In this document: in pieces, positions 23,453-35,993 of the stretch
Position numbering within the stretch: position 1 is the first letter of the stretch
Layout: the number at the start of each line of letters is the position of its first letter
From: Cinnamomum chago
Lineage: Eukaryota; Streptophyta; Magnoliopsida; Laurales; Lauraceae
Length of the DNA stretch: 64,000 nucleotides
Assembly (NCBI GenBank): GCA_038049695.1
Contig: CP142458.1
Span: 43,307,501-43,371,500, forward strand
Reading direction: 5' to 3'
Notes under the pieces: generated by a model
The model's input: only the letters and a program-made list of their open reading frames with translations
Databases searched by the model: none
Told to the model about the DNA's origin: nothing
Translations under genes and position numbers: made by a program

Positions 23453-24737
23453 TGTAAGACCCCGATCCAGGTTTACTTTGTTTAACATCGTTTAAACCGA
23501 AATTAGATCTTAAGTGCGATTAGATGACGTTAGCTTAGATTGTGAGCTCGATAGATTTTCCATAACTTTGGGAATTTTTGAGAGCTGTTGAATTTAGCTT
23601 GACACAGGCTGAGGGTGGCTTGTGGGACCCGTGTGCGTGTGGGGAGAAATCGTTCTTGATATTTGGAAAATTATAATTTTTAAGTCTTTTGATTTGTAAA
23701 ATTAGCATTTACAACTTTTATGTTCTCTCCATTCGTTTTCGAAACTTTGAAATCGTATTTTTCAGCAAAAAGGGCAAAACAAACTTTTCACCTCGAAATC
23801 TATGCAAGAATTTCAGTGCTTGCAAAATCATGTGAAAATTATATTTTTGGAAACTAGATATTTCAACAATCATTTTGCTCTCTTTCGTCGATCTCATCCG
23901 GGACTCGCATGATGGGTTTCCAAGCCCTTGAAGTGAAGTGGCCTGAAGGGGGCCCACATCTTACCCAACTTCACTCATAATCCACGTGTGTCATCTCCCT
24001 CATTTCTTCCTCACTTGCATGTTTTCTGTCCAGCCTAGGGTCAAGAGAAAACCAGCCATTTCCCTTGTCTTCTCTCCTTTGCATGTTGGATTTTCTTTAC
24101 CAAAAATGGAGATTTGAGTACACAACTCTCTTTCTCATCTCTCAAGCTTTCTATTGGTACAATTTTCAAGAGATTTCAGCTGGATTCATCTTCTCTTAGA
24201 GACTTTTCTCCATTGTTAGAGCTTCTAGAGGTAAGCAATGTTAGGGATTTTGTATTTTCAATTTGATGGATGCATTTTCACTTTAGCATCATTTGAATTT
24301 TCACACATGCATTGTTTTAGAAACTCTTGAAATTTGGTTTTATACATGCATTGGATTTTAGACTTGTAGAACTAATGATTTATCCATGTTTTGTTTTTAA
24401 ACTTGGATGCATTTGTTTTAGAATCCAAACTCTTTTGAAAACCTAATTCTTGGTGCATTACTTTTGAGAAATCAAATTGAGGATTTAGGTTTGTGTCTTG
24501 CATACATTCATCATTTTCAGAATCTTTTTTGTATGCATTTAAATGTGAAAAGAGTTTTATCAAATCAAGCAAGCCATTGGTTTTAAAGTTTCGAATCTCT
24601 TTAGGCTTTTTGTGTTTCATGTTTTTAAACATCTTAGTTTGATTTAAAACATGTTATTCAAGCTTGATTTAGTGGCCAAAAGTTCCCCCAAGAAATACTT
24701 TGAAGATATGCATTTTTGGGAATTTTGGTCCCAGGGA

Positions 24738-24918
24738 GTCGACCAGCAGTGTTGCCGGTCGACCGGTTCAGGGGACCCGGTCGACCGGCCACACTGCAGG
24801 CCGACTGGTCCCTGAAGCACCAACGGTTAGAAATATGACCGTTGTGTGAACCCGGTCGACCGAGACCTGTTTCCAGGTCGACCGGGGACTAGCCGTTGGA
24901 CTATTTTCTTGTATAAAG
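24738..24918 (+). promoter_or_regulatory. Sirevirus promoter module in solo LTR
   Basis: Perfect CCGGTCGACCGG dodecamers lie at 24755-24766 and 24777-24788, with further GGTCGACC boxes near 24853-24882. ACCAACGGTTA (24819-24829) and inverted TGACCGTTG (24836-24844) form an inverted pair. TATAAAG lies at 24912-24918. Confidence 0.85.
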
Positions 24919-25551
24919 TCCATTCATTTCCCATCTTTCAAGGGGCTTGAATCATGAACTTTTGAGACCATTTTGGAGCCAAAGAAAGGGGAAGAAGTTG
25001 GAAAGGCTAGAGGGCTATTTGGAAATCAAATGCTTGAGTTTTAAAAAGGTACATCTTACTTGTCATTTTGATTTCCAATAAAATTAGAATCAATGCATGT
25101 TTAAATCTTTGTATTTTCATTTATGCACGATTTCTAGTTTTTAAAGAGTTGTTTTGCAAACTCATTATCATCTTTGGAATATTAAGAATGGTTTGCAAAC
25201 TCTCTTGACTAATTCACATGCTCTTAGACTTTAATACTCATACAACTTGTTTAGTTCATTTCTTCAAAGTTGTTTGAATCTTTTATATGATTAGTTTTAT
25301 CTTCAATCATCATTTTCTAAGCTTTGATTTTAAAATGCATCAAGCATTCATTTAGGAGCTTCATTGTAGAAATTGATTGAAGTAAAGCATCCATACACTT
25401 ATGCACACACTTTAGTTTCTTTAGTGTATGTTTGTAATTTGATTTACACTTTCATATTAGCCTATTTAGAGGCAATTCAATTGTGCTTAAATTGTATCTC
25501 TTAGAGTGATCTTTTGTGAAGACACCTTCTTAGAGAAATCTTTTTCTTTGT

Positions 25552-25728
25552 AAAGGTTATTGCATAGCCTAAGAAAAGCATTGTGTAAAGGTTATTGCTT
25601 AGCCTAAGAAAAGCATCTTGTAAAGGTTATTGCTTAGCCTATAAAAGCACATTGAGAGGTTGTTGTTTAGCCTAGAAAAACAACATTGTAAGGGTTATTG
25701 CTTAGCCTATTTAAAAGCATAAATAGTG
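25552..25728 (+). repeat. Hairpin-repeat array in Sirevirus solo LTR (5 units)
   Basis: Five tandem units of about 34 bp are present. Most have a TGCTT/AAGCA stem. The fourth (near 25660-25686) has GTTGTTT/AAACAAC, a different stem that still pairs perfectly around the constant AGCC loop. Confidence 0.85.
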
Positions 25729-26582
25729 GAAATCCGGTGGGGTGATTGGATCACAAGCCGGTAGTGGATGTAGGCATTGAGGCCGAACCACTATAAATCT
25801 TTGTGTAGTGGTGTTTGCTTGTGGTGATTGTTTTATTAGCTTCCGCATATTGTTTGTTTATCATCACTTGTGACTAGTTTATGTTAAGAAGTTAAATTTT
25901 GTTTAAATTGGTCATAATTGTAGCTCACCCTATTCACCCCCCCCCCCCTCTAGGGTTAGGATCCCAGGACTTTCAAGCAATGGTTTCCATCTTCCATCCA
26001 TGGCTTTTCAGAGTCCATTAGAGCTCCATTATCATGCATGCAAGGCATCCTATGGAGGAACCCTCTCTCTTTCAAAAATTTCTTTGATTTTGAGCTCTTT
26101 TCACGGGGCTTCTTGTAGATTGGAGTTCAGCTGTAGAGAGGAGTGTTGGGGGATCACCTTTGAGTGCATTTTGAGCCAAGGCAAGTGAATGAATGAAATA
26201 TGAATGTGCATGTGTTGTTTTAATGGATTTCTATCTTGATTTCTTATTTTTGAGCTAACTATGTTTAATCTTGTTTTGTTTTGAAGTTTAGTTTACTAAA
26301 CATATGTTTTAATGTTGATGTGTTTTGTTTTTGTTTCATTTCATTGAAATCTGTTTTGACAATTGTTTCATCTAAATTGGTATTTTTATGCTTGGATTGT
26401 TGAAAATGGTGAAGTGAATGAAGGAGATTTGGTTGTTTGGATTTGAAGTGATGAAATGGAGTTGTTGAATTATGGATTGGAGGAGCTTTTGAGCTCAGTT
26501 TCTTGCAGGGAAAGAAGTGGGTTGTAAGAGAAACATTTTGGAGGAAGAAGAGGGCTGAAAACAGTTCAAAAATGAATTGCCC

Positions 26583-26765
26583 GCTGACTGGGCTGTCACT
26601 AGTCGGCTAGCCGACTTGGTGACCGACTGGTGACCACACAGGGTTGGTCACCATATCAGTAAAGGAAGAATCAAGTTTCTGAAGGGGCGGCGAGCAGTCG
26701 GCCAGCAGTCGGCTAGCCAACCTGGTCCTAGGCGGCGAACCGCCTGCCAACCGCTAGGTGACTGA
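26583..26765 (+). repeat. Palindrome array, GGCTAGCC and GGTGACC type, in the G1 3' LTR
   Basis: It contains the perfect 16-mer AGTCGGCTAGCCGACT (26601-26616), several GGTGACC/GGTCACC sites, GTCGGCTAGCC again near 26708, and GGCGGCGAACCGCC near 26733. It is related to the array at 8420. Confidence 0.88.
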
Positions 26766-27872
26766 CTTCCCAAGAATTTTTGGAGAATGAAGAGGAATGG
26801 AGGGGCTTTTCTATTCCAATCACTTGTGGACCTTTCATGGTCGATGTGTACACCTTGATATCCTTAATGTCATTTAAAAATTGGGCATCATCTAAATGAA
26901 TGATCGACATGGGATTTCAAAGTATATATGATTCGACGGTTACGGTTTCAAGGTCTTGATGGGGAATTGTGATTTATAAACCAAATTCTCATTTTGCTAT
27001 TCGGATCGTCTTGAAAAGAATGTTTCCAAGGTTTTGATTTAAAACCCGTTTGGGAATCATTGAGTGAATAGTGTTTTTATACACATCATATCGGGACTAC
27101 TATTTCGTGAACTTTCGTGAATGAGTGTACTTGTACTTGAATATAGAGTGAGTAGTTCTCGAATTTTGAAGTGTCAAACATTGTTTTGAAAACGTGTGCA
27201 TTTTGTGTTGGCTCCACTCAGCTTGGACGACCATTGTCGGTTTGATCTGCCGCCTTGGGTCCTTAAATCTTGTCCAACATTGGTTTGGAAAATACGTACA
27301 TGCTTGCTTGTTTAGCCCGTTCCGCAGGGGGACCCGTGTGTGGTTTTCAGTTTACTAGGTTACTACAAATTATGATAGTGTCTCCCTTCACCATTTCGTG
27401 ACGGAGAATCTTGAGTGCTCTCGTCACCTTGTGTGACGGAGAATATAGCTTCATGTGGTTGCCAAGGTATTGTTTTCGAATGGTCATCTTGATTTCGTAT
27501 CTATTTTATAAATGATGTCCTCATTAAAATGTCTTATTTTATTCAGATTCGCGTTATTGTATATGTTGTTTATTGATTTCAAGACTTTTGATTTATAGCA
27601 TGATTGTACTTCATTCTTTTGTTTGCTAGACCGTCGTGTCTGACCCTTTCGTTTTAGTGCTCAAATCCAGGTTTTGCTGCCCTCGAGGAGGAGCACGAGG
27701 AGGCGGCTGTAGAGCAGCCTGTAGAGCATGAATGGCAGCCCAACGATGTCAATTAGATGTCGGTTTGGGTCTTGAGATGATTTGAAATATGTGTGGAATC
27801 CTCACCGTGGGAGCCTGTAGGAAACGTCGAGGCGCCGGATTAGAGCCTCAGCCCCGGTTCGGGGTCGTGACA

Positions 27873-28247
27873 TGGAATGTCTCAATCCTATCATTGAAAG
27901 AGATGCTTCAGGTGTTGTCCCACCAACCACCTTTGCAGAAGCGGTCAAGAGGGCCTCCAAGTTTGAAAATATCAATAGCAAGATAATTTAAGAAGCTTAG
28001 AGAAAATGTAATCAAGTGTCTCAAAAGAACCAGCAGAATCAGAGGCAACAACAGAACAAGAGGCCAAGACAGGATCAAAACGCTCAAGTACAAAGGACTT
28101 GTGATCATTGTGGTAGAAATCATAACTCTAATGAATGCCGTAAGATTACAGGAGCATGTTTCAAGTGTGGATCTTTTGACCACTTGCTCCGTGATTGTCC
28201 AAGGTTTAACAATCGGGGCAACAGGCCTCAGCAGCAACAACAGCAAG
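27873..28247 (+). pseudogene. G2 gag fragment with two CCHC zinc knuckles
   Basis: The end of a Ty3/gypsy gag, starting abruptly at a CLNPIIERD-like segment and interrupted by two in-frame stops near 27990. Two zinc knuckles follow: CDHCGRNHNSNEC (about 28112-28150), then CFKCGSFDHLLRDC (about 28160-28201). A Gln-rich linker follows and is cut by the C element at 28248. Gag zinc knuckles bind the RNA genome during particle assembly. The reading resumes after the C element at 35994 with a frame change. Confidence 0.88.
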
Positions 28248-29576
28248 CTGTTAGTTTTATGGTCTCAATACCAGTATATGATGAATAAATTAATTAATTT
28301 CTTCATTTATCAATATATATTATTGCTTTCATTTCATGAGATGAATGGTGTTTTATTACTTGTTTGCACATAACCAATACGAATGGCATAATGATTCATG
28401 AGATGAATCGGAGTCCACAAGTATACTAGATGTAATATATGTGTGTGGATGAGATCCACATACATGAGACATGTATTGCAAATCTTATACTTAAATATCT
28501 TCACAACCAGTGATGAGTTAATTGGTAAGTGCGCACCCATTCCGATTAAGAGTTAATCGGATCGGTACCAAATGATCATTATAATTAATTGGGGCTCAAG
28601 GATAATAAGATATGGATCTATTTTGATGGACAAGTCCAATTGATCCATGGATATAGATGGAGGGGCTACTTGTGGTAATTGGGAAGTTTAGGGTCTTCAT
28701 TGTAATTTATTCCTAAGACTGGAGTGCAATTGCATTTATATAGTGGAGTTATTTGCAATTAACTGTGGGACCAGATTGCACATGAGATGTGGGGTCACAT
28801 GTCCCAGTTGGAGCCAGCTTTCTAAGGAATCCCTAGTGGTCCCCACGCTAGCCCAAGATATTAGAAAGATACTAATCATAGTAGAACTCTAAAAGGAAAT
28901 AGAAAGTTATTATTTCTATTTGAAGTGAGACTTCTAATAGTGGTAATAGTAAGTTACTAATTATTAATGGAAGTGAGACTTCTATTTTAATTAGTAAAAG
29001 AGGAAGTTACTAATCATATTTGAAGTAAGACTTCTAATTGTGATTTGGTAAGCAACTAATTGTAGTGGAAGTAAGACTTCTATTTTAATTAGTTAGAGGA
29101 GGTGGCTTGACTGCTATAAAAGGAGGAGAGGAGCCCTTGGACGTCCCTAATGCACAATCCCACCTAGGGATTCACGCCCATCATCTCTCTTCCTCTCTTG
29201 TGCAAGTTGTTGCACATATTCTCCCTCTTCTAGTTTCTCTTCTAGTTTCCTTTAGGTTTTCTCTTGGAGATCCCACCATCTTCTTGAGAAAAGAGAATCT
29301 GATACGGGTGATAGCGTGGAAGACTAAAAGGTGTTGGAGATTCTAATTTGATTAGTGAAGGTGTTCATCATCAAAGAAAGAATTCAAATTCTTCATTAGA
29401 GCACAACTAAGCTCCAAAGGTATAATCTACATCCTTGTATGTTGTGGATTTCGTGATTGCATGTTTAGGTGCTGTTTTCTATCTTCTAGATAGGTTATAT
29501 TGCTGTACATGATTTATGAGTTTGAGGGATTGCATCCTGGATTGGGTTTATTGCCTTCTAGATAGTTGATCCCTGC
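28248..29576 (+). repeat. 5' LTR of the C element (internally deleted)
   Basis: It begins TGTTAGTTTTATGG. Relative to the 3' LTR it lacks about 370 bp after CAGTGATGAG (28516) and stops at GATCCCTGC (29576), before the expected CCAACA end. The promoter with four dyads and TATAAAAG (29115-29122) is intact. Confidence 0.88.
28918..29122 (+). promoter_or_regulatory. Family C promoter module: four dyads and TATA
   Basis: Four copies of GAAGTRAGACTTC (5-bp inverted arms, 3-bp centre) alternate with AGTTACTAAT-type spacers over about 150 bp. TATAAAAG lies at 29115-29122, with the transcribed leader after it. Confidence 0.8.
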
Positions 29577-30550
29577 CCAAAGAGTTTGAGGAATTCCAAA
29601 GTTTTGGAAAGTCTAGAAGTCCAAGAAATCTATTCCGCTAGGGCCATGTGGAGGAGAGGACTAGTTTCTAATTTTAGCACTTTCTATTTATGGATGCATG
29701 CTTAATTTAGAATATTTCCAAATCTGATCCAAACTTAGCAAGTTACTAAAATTGGTCAAATCAAATTATTTTTTGGAAAGAGTTCTAATTAGTGTTGATG
29801 ACCCATGAGATGGACACATTGGTAACACTAATTTAAGAAACTGGACTTTCCTTAAAATAACTTGACTTGGAACCAATCATTGATCATATCATGAGATGAT
29901 TTGATTATCATATATTTATGTGGGCCCTAATAGCTTACAAGGAAATCCTCAATTCTAAAATATTAAGTGGAAGCGGGGCATTTATATTTAGAAATCCCCA
30001 TGGTTTTCCACCATAGGTCCATTGTAAGGAAAGTATTAGCCTCGCGCCATCTTGAGAATGGTCGTTCCCCACGGAGGGCTTTTACTTGTCTGGTTACTAG
30101 ATATGGATCTCCTATGGATAGTGTTGGTGAGACGGGGCGGGGGCCCACTCCCCAAGGAGGAGCTGCTCGCAACGGTTGTCATGCAATGCTAGTTGGTGGG
30201 TCACACTGAACTAAAATAATGATGTAGTATCCCCAAGGATTTGCCTCATTTATTTTAGAAACCGAAGCTAATCGGGAGTCATTCATTATTTGGTATGAGA
30301 TACCTAGATAATAATGAATGAAGGGGATCATGGAAAGTTAGTCTTAATCCTAATTTTGACCAACTTTGATCCGCACCAATCTAGGTGGTATTCGCACTCC
30401 CCAAGGAGGCATACCCTGGGGATTAGGATTCCGATGTATTCTGAATTTAGTGGTTATGAGGATTCCATATAAATTTGGTAGAATACTTAACCCTAATGTC
30501 ATTTCAATTCATTAATTGAATGTATGGTTATGTGCTACAGTATTTCCAGC
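29577..30550 (+). other. Leader region of the C element
   Basis: This 970-bp stretch lies between the 5' LTR and gag. No primer binding site is recognisable next to the truncated LTR and no protein domain is visible. Frames at 29963-30209 on both strands overlap each other and look incidental. It is presumably the 5' untranslated region plus sequence juxtaposed by the deletion. Confidence 0.55.
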
Positions 30551-31825
30551 ATGAATTCAAATACTTTCAATCCACTTGCGATCGTCCTCAACCAGAATAA
30601 GTTGATGGAATCCAAGTTTATAGGCTGGAAAAGGACCCTGGATATTATCTTGACAGCTTCAGGATGCAGATATGTCCTTACCATACCCTCCCTTTCTGAG
30701 CCTGAGCTTCATGCACCTCAGTATGAAAAGGACCTTTACACCGAATGGACAAAAGACAATGAGGTAGCCAGATGTTTTATACAGGCATCAATGTCTAGTG
30801 TTTTACAACACCAACATCAATCCTATAATTCATCATACGATATTATATCGAACTTAAAGGAGATGTTTGCGGACCAGGTTAGACCTGCTAGGCAAGCTAC
30901 TATGAAGGTGCTGATAAACACTAAGATGGCTGAGGGAACCCCAGTACAAAAACATTTTTTAAAGATGAGTCTCGCACTAAATGAGTTAGATGTACTGGGT
31001 GTTACGATTGATAAAGAATTGTAGATCGACATGATCCTTCAGTCACTACCGGATTCTTTCAATCATTTCGAGATCAATTATAATAAATTGGAAATGACCA
31101 TAGCTGAGCTGTCTCGCCAGCTGGTAGTGACTGAGGAAATCATGAAGAAAGAGAAAAATTCCCTCATGACAGAAAAGTCATTTGCTAGGACCAAGCCGAA
31201 AGGCAAAGACCGAGATAGCAAGAAGAAATCAGTCATCAAGGGTCCTAAGGTGGAGAGTGGTTCTACTTGTAGTATGGCCAAGGCTAAGGGTACGGGAGTA
31301 AAAGGAAAGTGTTTCCATTGTGGTAAGACAGGACATTGGAAAAGGAATTGTCCAGAATATCTGTCTAAGACGAAGACCTCATGTATGATTGAGTCACTTA
31401 TTTCTGAAGTTAGTTTTGCAACTGGTACTTCAGAATCTTGGTGTATGGACTCCAGGGCAACTGATCACATATGTAATTCGTTGCAGGGGCTTAGGAAAAC
31501 AAGGAGGTTCGGTGACGGAGAAATCATTGTCAACCTAGGATCTGATGCTAAGGCAGAGGTTGTCTTAGTGGGAGTTATTACATTATGTTTTATAAATGAT
31601 AAATTGGTTTTGTCATACACGTTATATGTACCGTCTTTACGGCGGAATTCAATTTTAGTTTCTAGTTTGGTGAATAAAAGTTATTCTATTACTCTTGGTA
31701 CTGAAATTGTCATAAAGAGATACGGTACTTTTATATATTCTGACAAGGTAATCAATGAAATTTATTTGTTAATCCCACAATGTATGAGATACATGATACT
31801 GAAACAATTAATAGACCATCATTAA
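30551..31825 (+). pseudogene. Copia gag and start of protease, one in-frame stop
   Basis: The ATG at 30551 opens a copia gag (MNSNTFNPLAIVLNQNKL). One TAG stop at 31022-31024 splits a frame that otherwise continues to 31825. A zinc knuckle CFHCGKTGHWKRNC lies at 31310-31351, after a Lys-rich stretch. The protease follows with WCMDSRATDHICN (from about 31439), where the catalytic D-S/T-G is D-S-R, so the protease should be inactive. Gag packages the RNA and the protease would cut the polyprotein. Confidence 0.88.
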
Positions 31826-32560
31826 AGAGGAAATCACCTTCATCTGATCCAACAAAACTTTGGCACTTAAGGCTAGGTCAGATAAACCAAAATATGATTG
31901 ATAGGCTAGTGAAAGATGGTATCTTGCCTTCATTGGTGGTAGAACCAATGCCTGTCTGAGAGTCCTGTCAGGAAGGTAAAATGACCAAAAAGACCCTTTT
32001 CATCAAAGGGCAATAGGGCCAAAGATTTGTTGGAATTAGTGTATACTGATATGTGTGGACCCATTAATGTCAGGGCCAGAGGAGGATATCTCTTCGCTGA
32101 TTTTATGGGATACTTATCAAAAAATGGGATTTTATCCCAATTGTCTGCTCCTGGTATGCCTCAACAGAATGGAGCAGCAGAAAGAAGGAACCAGACTCTT
32201 TTAGATATGATCAGGTCTATACTGAGTTTCTCAGGATTACCTATATCCTTTTAGGGATACGCCTTGGATACTGCGATGCACGTCTAAACCTCGTACCGTC
32301 TAAGTCTATACCTAAGACTCCCTGGGAGTTGTGGTCTGGGCGAAAGCCTAGTCTACAACATTTACACATTTGGGGTTGTCCAGCACATGTGCTAAAGGTT
32401 GAGACGGATCAGTTGGAAGCGAAGTCGGAAGTATGCACGTTTGTAGGATATCCTAAATGAACTAAAGGTTGGTTATTTTATAATCCCAGAAAGCAGAAAG
32501 TGATGGTGAGCACTAATACGGTTTTTCTGGAGGAAGATTATATGATAGACCGGAAACCTT
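31826..32560 (+). pseudogene. Copia integrase remnant with internal deletion
   Basis: A pre-integrase zinc region is readable at about 31850-31985 (LWHLRLGQ, later ESCQEGK). The core starts with YTDMCGPI (32042-32065), and PQQNGAAERRNQT follows only about 45 codons later, so roughly 100 residues including the second catalytic aspartate are deleted. The final segment (HIWGCPAHV near 32366) is in a different frame with stops. Integrase would have joined the cDNA to the target. Confidence 0.85.
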
Positions 32561-32569
32561 TAGAAAAAG

Positions 32570-34200
32570 GTGATCTTGGAAGAAATTCAAGAGCAAACAA
32601 TTCCAAATCCTAGTATGACAGAACCTGAGGAAGAAGCGCCCTTACCGGACCCAGTAGTTACACCAGTGCCTCGTCGTAGTGGGAGGATTGTCAGACCCCC
32701 TGACCGGTTCTCGTTCTTCGGAGAGTCTTACGAGGCAGTCCCGGAAGAACAGGAACAAGATCCCTGTAACTATGATGAAGCAATTAATGACATAGATTCG
32801 GGACGTTGGCAAGATGCTATGAAAGCTGAGATAGAGTCTATGTACTCTAATCAGGTCTGGACACTTGTGGACTTGCCTGCCAATATCAAACTTATTGGGT
32901 GCAAGTGAGTCTACAAGAGAAATAGAGGACCAGATGGAAGAGTTGAGACCTTTAAAGGTCAGGCTTGTTGCGAAAGGATATACTCAGAAAGAAAATATCG
33001 ATTATGAGGAAACCTTCTCGTCGGTAGCCATGCTCAAGTCCATCTGGATACTCTTATCCATAACGGCTCATCTCGATTACGAGATTTGGCAAATGGATGT
33101 CAAGACGGCGTTTTTGAACGGCCATCTTGAGGAAGACATCTATATGATGCAGCCAGATGGTTTTATAGTGAGTAACCAAAAGCAAAGAGTTTGCAAGCTA
33201 CAGAAGTCCATTTATGGACTGAAGCAGGCATCCCGAAGCTGGAACATTCGTTTTGACTAAGGAATCAATTCAGTTGATTTTTGTCAAAATCTGGATGAAT
33301 CATGAGTGTACATGAAAAGTAAAGGAGGCGGGGTAATTTTTCTAGTCGATGACATCCTTCTCCTAGAGAGTCGTATATGGATGTTGTCAATAGTAAAAGG
33401 TTTAGTTGGCTAAGACTTTTGATATGAAGGACTTGGGAGAAGCCAGTCGCATCCTAGGGATCAAACTCCATTGAGACCGGATAAATAGGATGATAGGCTT
33501 ATCCCAATATGCATACATAGATAAGGTACTGGTACAGTTTGCTATGCAAGACTCCAAGAAGGGTATTACACCTTTCAGGCATGGAGTGCACCTTTCCAAG
33601 GATCAGTGTCCCAAGACACATGAGGAAAAGGAGCAGATGAGGTTGATACCATACGCTTCGGGTGTTGGTAGGTAGCCTCATGTATGCTATGCTATATACT
33701 AGACCGGATATCTGTCATGCATTGGGCTTAGTCAGCAAATATCAGTCTAACCCAGGTCTTAACCATTGGACTGCTATAAGATGTGTTCTCAAATCCTTGA
33801 GAAGGACTAAATATCACATGTTGATTTACGGCAGTAATGAGTCGGTTACATAGATACTGACTTCCAGTCAAATAAGGATTCCAAGAAATCAACTTCTGGG
33901 TATGTGTTTATACTGTAGCTGCTTGAGAAGCAGATTGGCTCAAAAGATTCCTTATGGAACTTGGAGTGGTGCTTTTGGCAGGACAATCGCTCACAGTTTA
34001 CTGTGATAACAGCAGGGCAATCGATAAGTCCAAGGAACCCAGGAGCCAAAAGCATGTACAGAGGTTATAAGAAATGGTCAGAGAGATTGGGCAGAGAGGT
34101 GATACTACTATCACCTAGATAGACTCTGCAGACAATCTGGGAGATCCCTTTACTAAGCCTTTGAGTACCAAAGTCTTTGGGCAGTAACTAGATAGGATCT
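32570..34200 (+). pseudogene. Copia reverse transcriptase and RNase H remnant
   Basis: It begins with the spacer PRRSGRIVRPPDRFSF (about 32663) and RT residues [12 protein letters not shown]. After a stop at 32908 it continues as AKGYTQ...[12 protein letters not shown] (Asp near 33096) and [12 protein letters not shown]. The catalytic motif reads LVDDILL (33342-33362), keeping the two aspartates. Many stops and frameshifts follow. RNase H is recognised by VYCDNSRAI near 33996 and PFTKPLS near 34147. Confidence 0.87.
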
Positions 34201-34230
34201 GCATGACATGCAACCCTGACTGGCATTGAG

Positions 34231-34244
34231 CCCAAGTGGGAGAT
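34231..34244 (+). other. Polypurine tract of the C element
   Basis: CCCAAGTGGGAGAT directly precedes the 3' LTR at 34245, the expected position of the plus-strand primer. Confidence 0.85.
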
Positions 34245-35988
34245 TGTTAGTTTTATGGTCTCAATACCAGTATATGATGAATAAATTGATTAATTTCTTT
34301 ATTTATCAATATATATTATTGCTTTCCTTTCATGAGATGAATGGTGTTTTATTTGCACATAACCAATACGAATGGCATAATGATTCATGACATGAATCGG
34401 AGTCCACAAGTATACTAGATGTAATATATGTGTGTGGATGAGATCCACATACAGGAGACATGTATTGCAAATCTTATACTTAAATATCTTCACAACCAGT
34501 GATGAGGTTGGGCATCTCATCTGACAAGGTTGCAGCACTTTGATCACTATGAGATAGTGTGATTTGTCTTGATCATCAGAATGTAAGATTCTGGATCATG
34601 GTGCTGGTACATTGGATGTATTAAAGGACCATGAGAAGCACCTTGTATACATTGTCTTTACTTTAAGGTCTGCTCTCATAATTCCCTAGCAATAGGCTTA
34701 TAATCCTGAGAAATTAATGAACTCAAGTTTCTATCTATTCATTTGCTTTGAGTCACCAATGAGTGAGGCCAATTGTAGGTCAACACCTCGGTGATTTGGG
34801 TACGTGGTAGTAGAGCTGTGGGAACATTCAATGGTCAAGATGGAATCCATCTTTAATATCCCCTTGTGCCAATTAATGGATTTATCATTGGTAAGTGCGC
34901 ACCCATTCCAATTAAGAGTTAATTGGATCGGTACCAAATGATCATTATAATTAATTGAGACTCAAGGATAATAAGCTATGGATCTATTTTGATGGACATG
35001 TCCAATTGATCCATGGATATAGATGGAGGGGCCTACTTGTGGTAATTGGGAAGTTTAGGGTCTTCATTGTAATTTATTCCTAAGACTGGAGTGCAATTGC
35101 ATTTATATAGTGGAGTTATTTGCAATTAACTGTGGGCCCGGATTGCACATGAGATGTGGGGTCACATGTCCCAGTTGGAGCCAGCTTTTTAAGGAATCCC
35201 TAGTGGTCCCCACGCTAGCCCAAGATATTAGAAAGATACTAATTATAGTAGAACTCAAAAAGGAAATAGAAAGTTATTATTTCTATTTGAAGTGAGACTT
35301 CTAATAGTGGTAATAGTAAGTTACTAATTATTAATGGAAGTGAGACTTCTATTTTAATTAGTAAAAGAGGAAGTTACTAATCATATTTGAAGTAAGACTT
35401 CTAATTGTGATTTGGTAAGCAACTAATTGTAGTGGAAGTAAGACTTCTATTTTAATTAGTTAGAGGAGGTGGACTGAATGCTATAAAAGGAGGAAAGGAG
35501 CCCTTGGATGTCCCTAATGCACAATCCCACCTAGGGATTCACGCCCATCATCTCTCTTCCTCTCTTGTGCAAGTTGTTGCACATATTCTCCCTCTTCTAG
35601 TTTCCTTTAGGTTTTCTCTTGGAGATCCCACCATCTTCTTGAGAAAAGAGAATCTGATACGGGTGATAGCGTGGAAGATCAAAAGGTGTTGGAGATTTTA
35701 ATTTGATTAGTGAAGGTGTTCATCATCAAAGAAAGAATTCAAATTCTCCATTAGAGCACAACTAAGCTCCAAAGGTATAATCTACATCCTTGTATGTTGT
35801 GGATTTCTTGGTTGCATGTTTAAGTGCTGTTTTCTATCTTCTAGATAGGTTATATTGCTGTACATGATTTATGAGTTTGATGGATTGCATCCTGGATTGG
35901 GTTTATTGCCTTCCAGATAGTTGATCCCTGCATCAAGTGGGTCAAAAGTTTTTGAAACCTATCTGAATGGCCTACCTATTTTCCAACA
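34245..35988 (+). repeat. 3' LTR of the C element
   Basis: TGTTAGTTTTATGG to TTTTCCAACA, 1744 bp, essentially complete, with a four-dyad promoter and TATAAAAG at 35482-35489. It is the best reference for family C in this window. Confidence 0.93.
35287..35489 (+). promoter_or_regulatory. Family C promoter module in the 3' LTR
   Basis: Four GAAGTRAGACTTC dyads, in the same order as in the 5' LTR, precede TATAAAAG (35482-35489). Confidence 0.8.
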
Positions 35989-35993
35989 CAAGC

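Larger units (their letters stand above)
24239..25975 (+). mobile_element. Sirevirus solo LTR, plus strand, TSD AGCAA
   Basis: It runs from TGTTAGGGATTTTG to CCAGGACTTTCA, 1737 bp. Exact AGCAA copies lie at 24234-24238 and 25976-25980. It carries a promoter module, a five-unit hairpin array and the conserved stem-loop block, and ends with an unusual run of 13 C (25937-25949). Confidence 0.95.
23453..27872 (+). mobile_element. 3' LTR of G1 (family A), holding a Sirevirus solo LTR
   Basis: It begins TGTAAGACCCCGATCC after the polypurine tract and ends CGGGGTCGTGACA. Its length without the insertion is about 2.68 kb. Its palindrome array is at 26583-26765. The right neighbour is gag sequence of another family A element (G2), which fits insertion of G1 into G2. 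If so, TGGAA at 27873-27877 is the right target-site copy; the left copy has been lost. Confidence 0.88.
28248..35988 (+). mobile_element. Complete family C Ty1/copia element, TSD CAAGC
   Basis: This 7741-bp element has two LTRs (28248-29576 and 34245-35988), and exact CAAGC copies lie at 28243-28247 and 35989-35993. Internally the order is gag, protease, integrase, reverse transcriptase, RNase H, which is the copia order. The 5' LTR has an internal deletion at about 28517 and lacks its last ~60 bp together with a recognisable primer site, so the copy is defective. The aligned parts of the two LTRs look almost identical, suggesting a recent insertion. Confidence 0.95.

Noticed and set aside
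28016-28288. Gln-rich zinc-knuckle protein as a host RNA-binding gene
   Set aside because: The zinc knuckles and linker are the end of a gypsy gag, in frame with upstream gag residues and followed by its protease after the C insertion; the last residues read into the C LTR.
30524-30550. Upstream Met as the copia gag start
   Set aside because: The added residues do not resemble gag; the ATG at 30551 begins the gag-like sequence.
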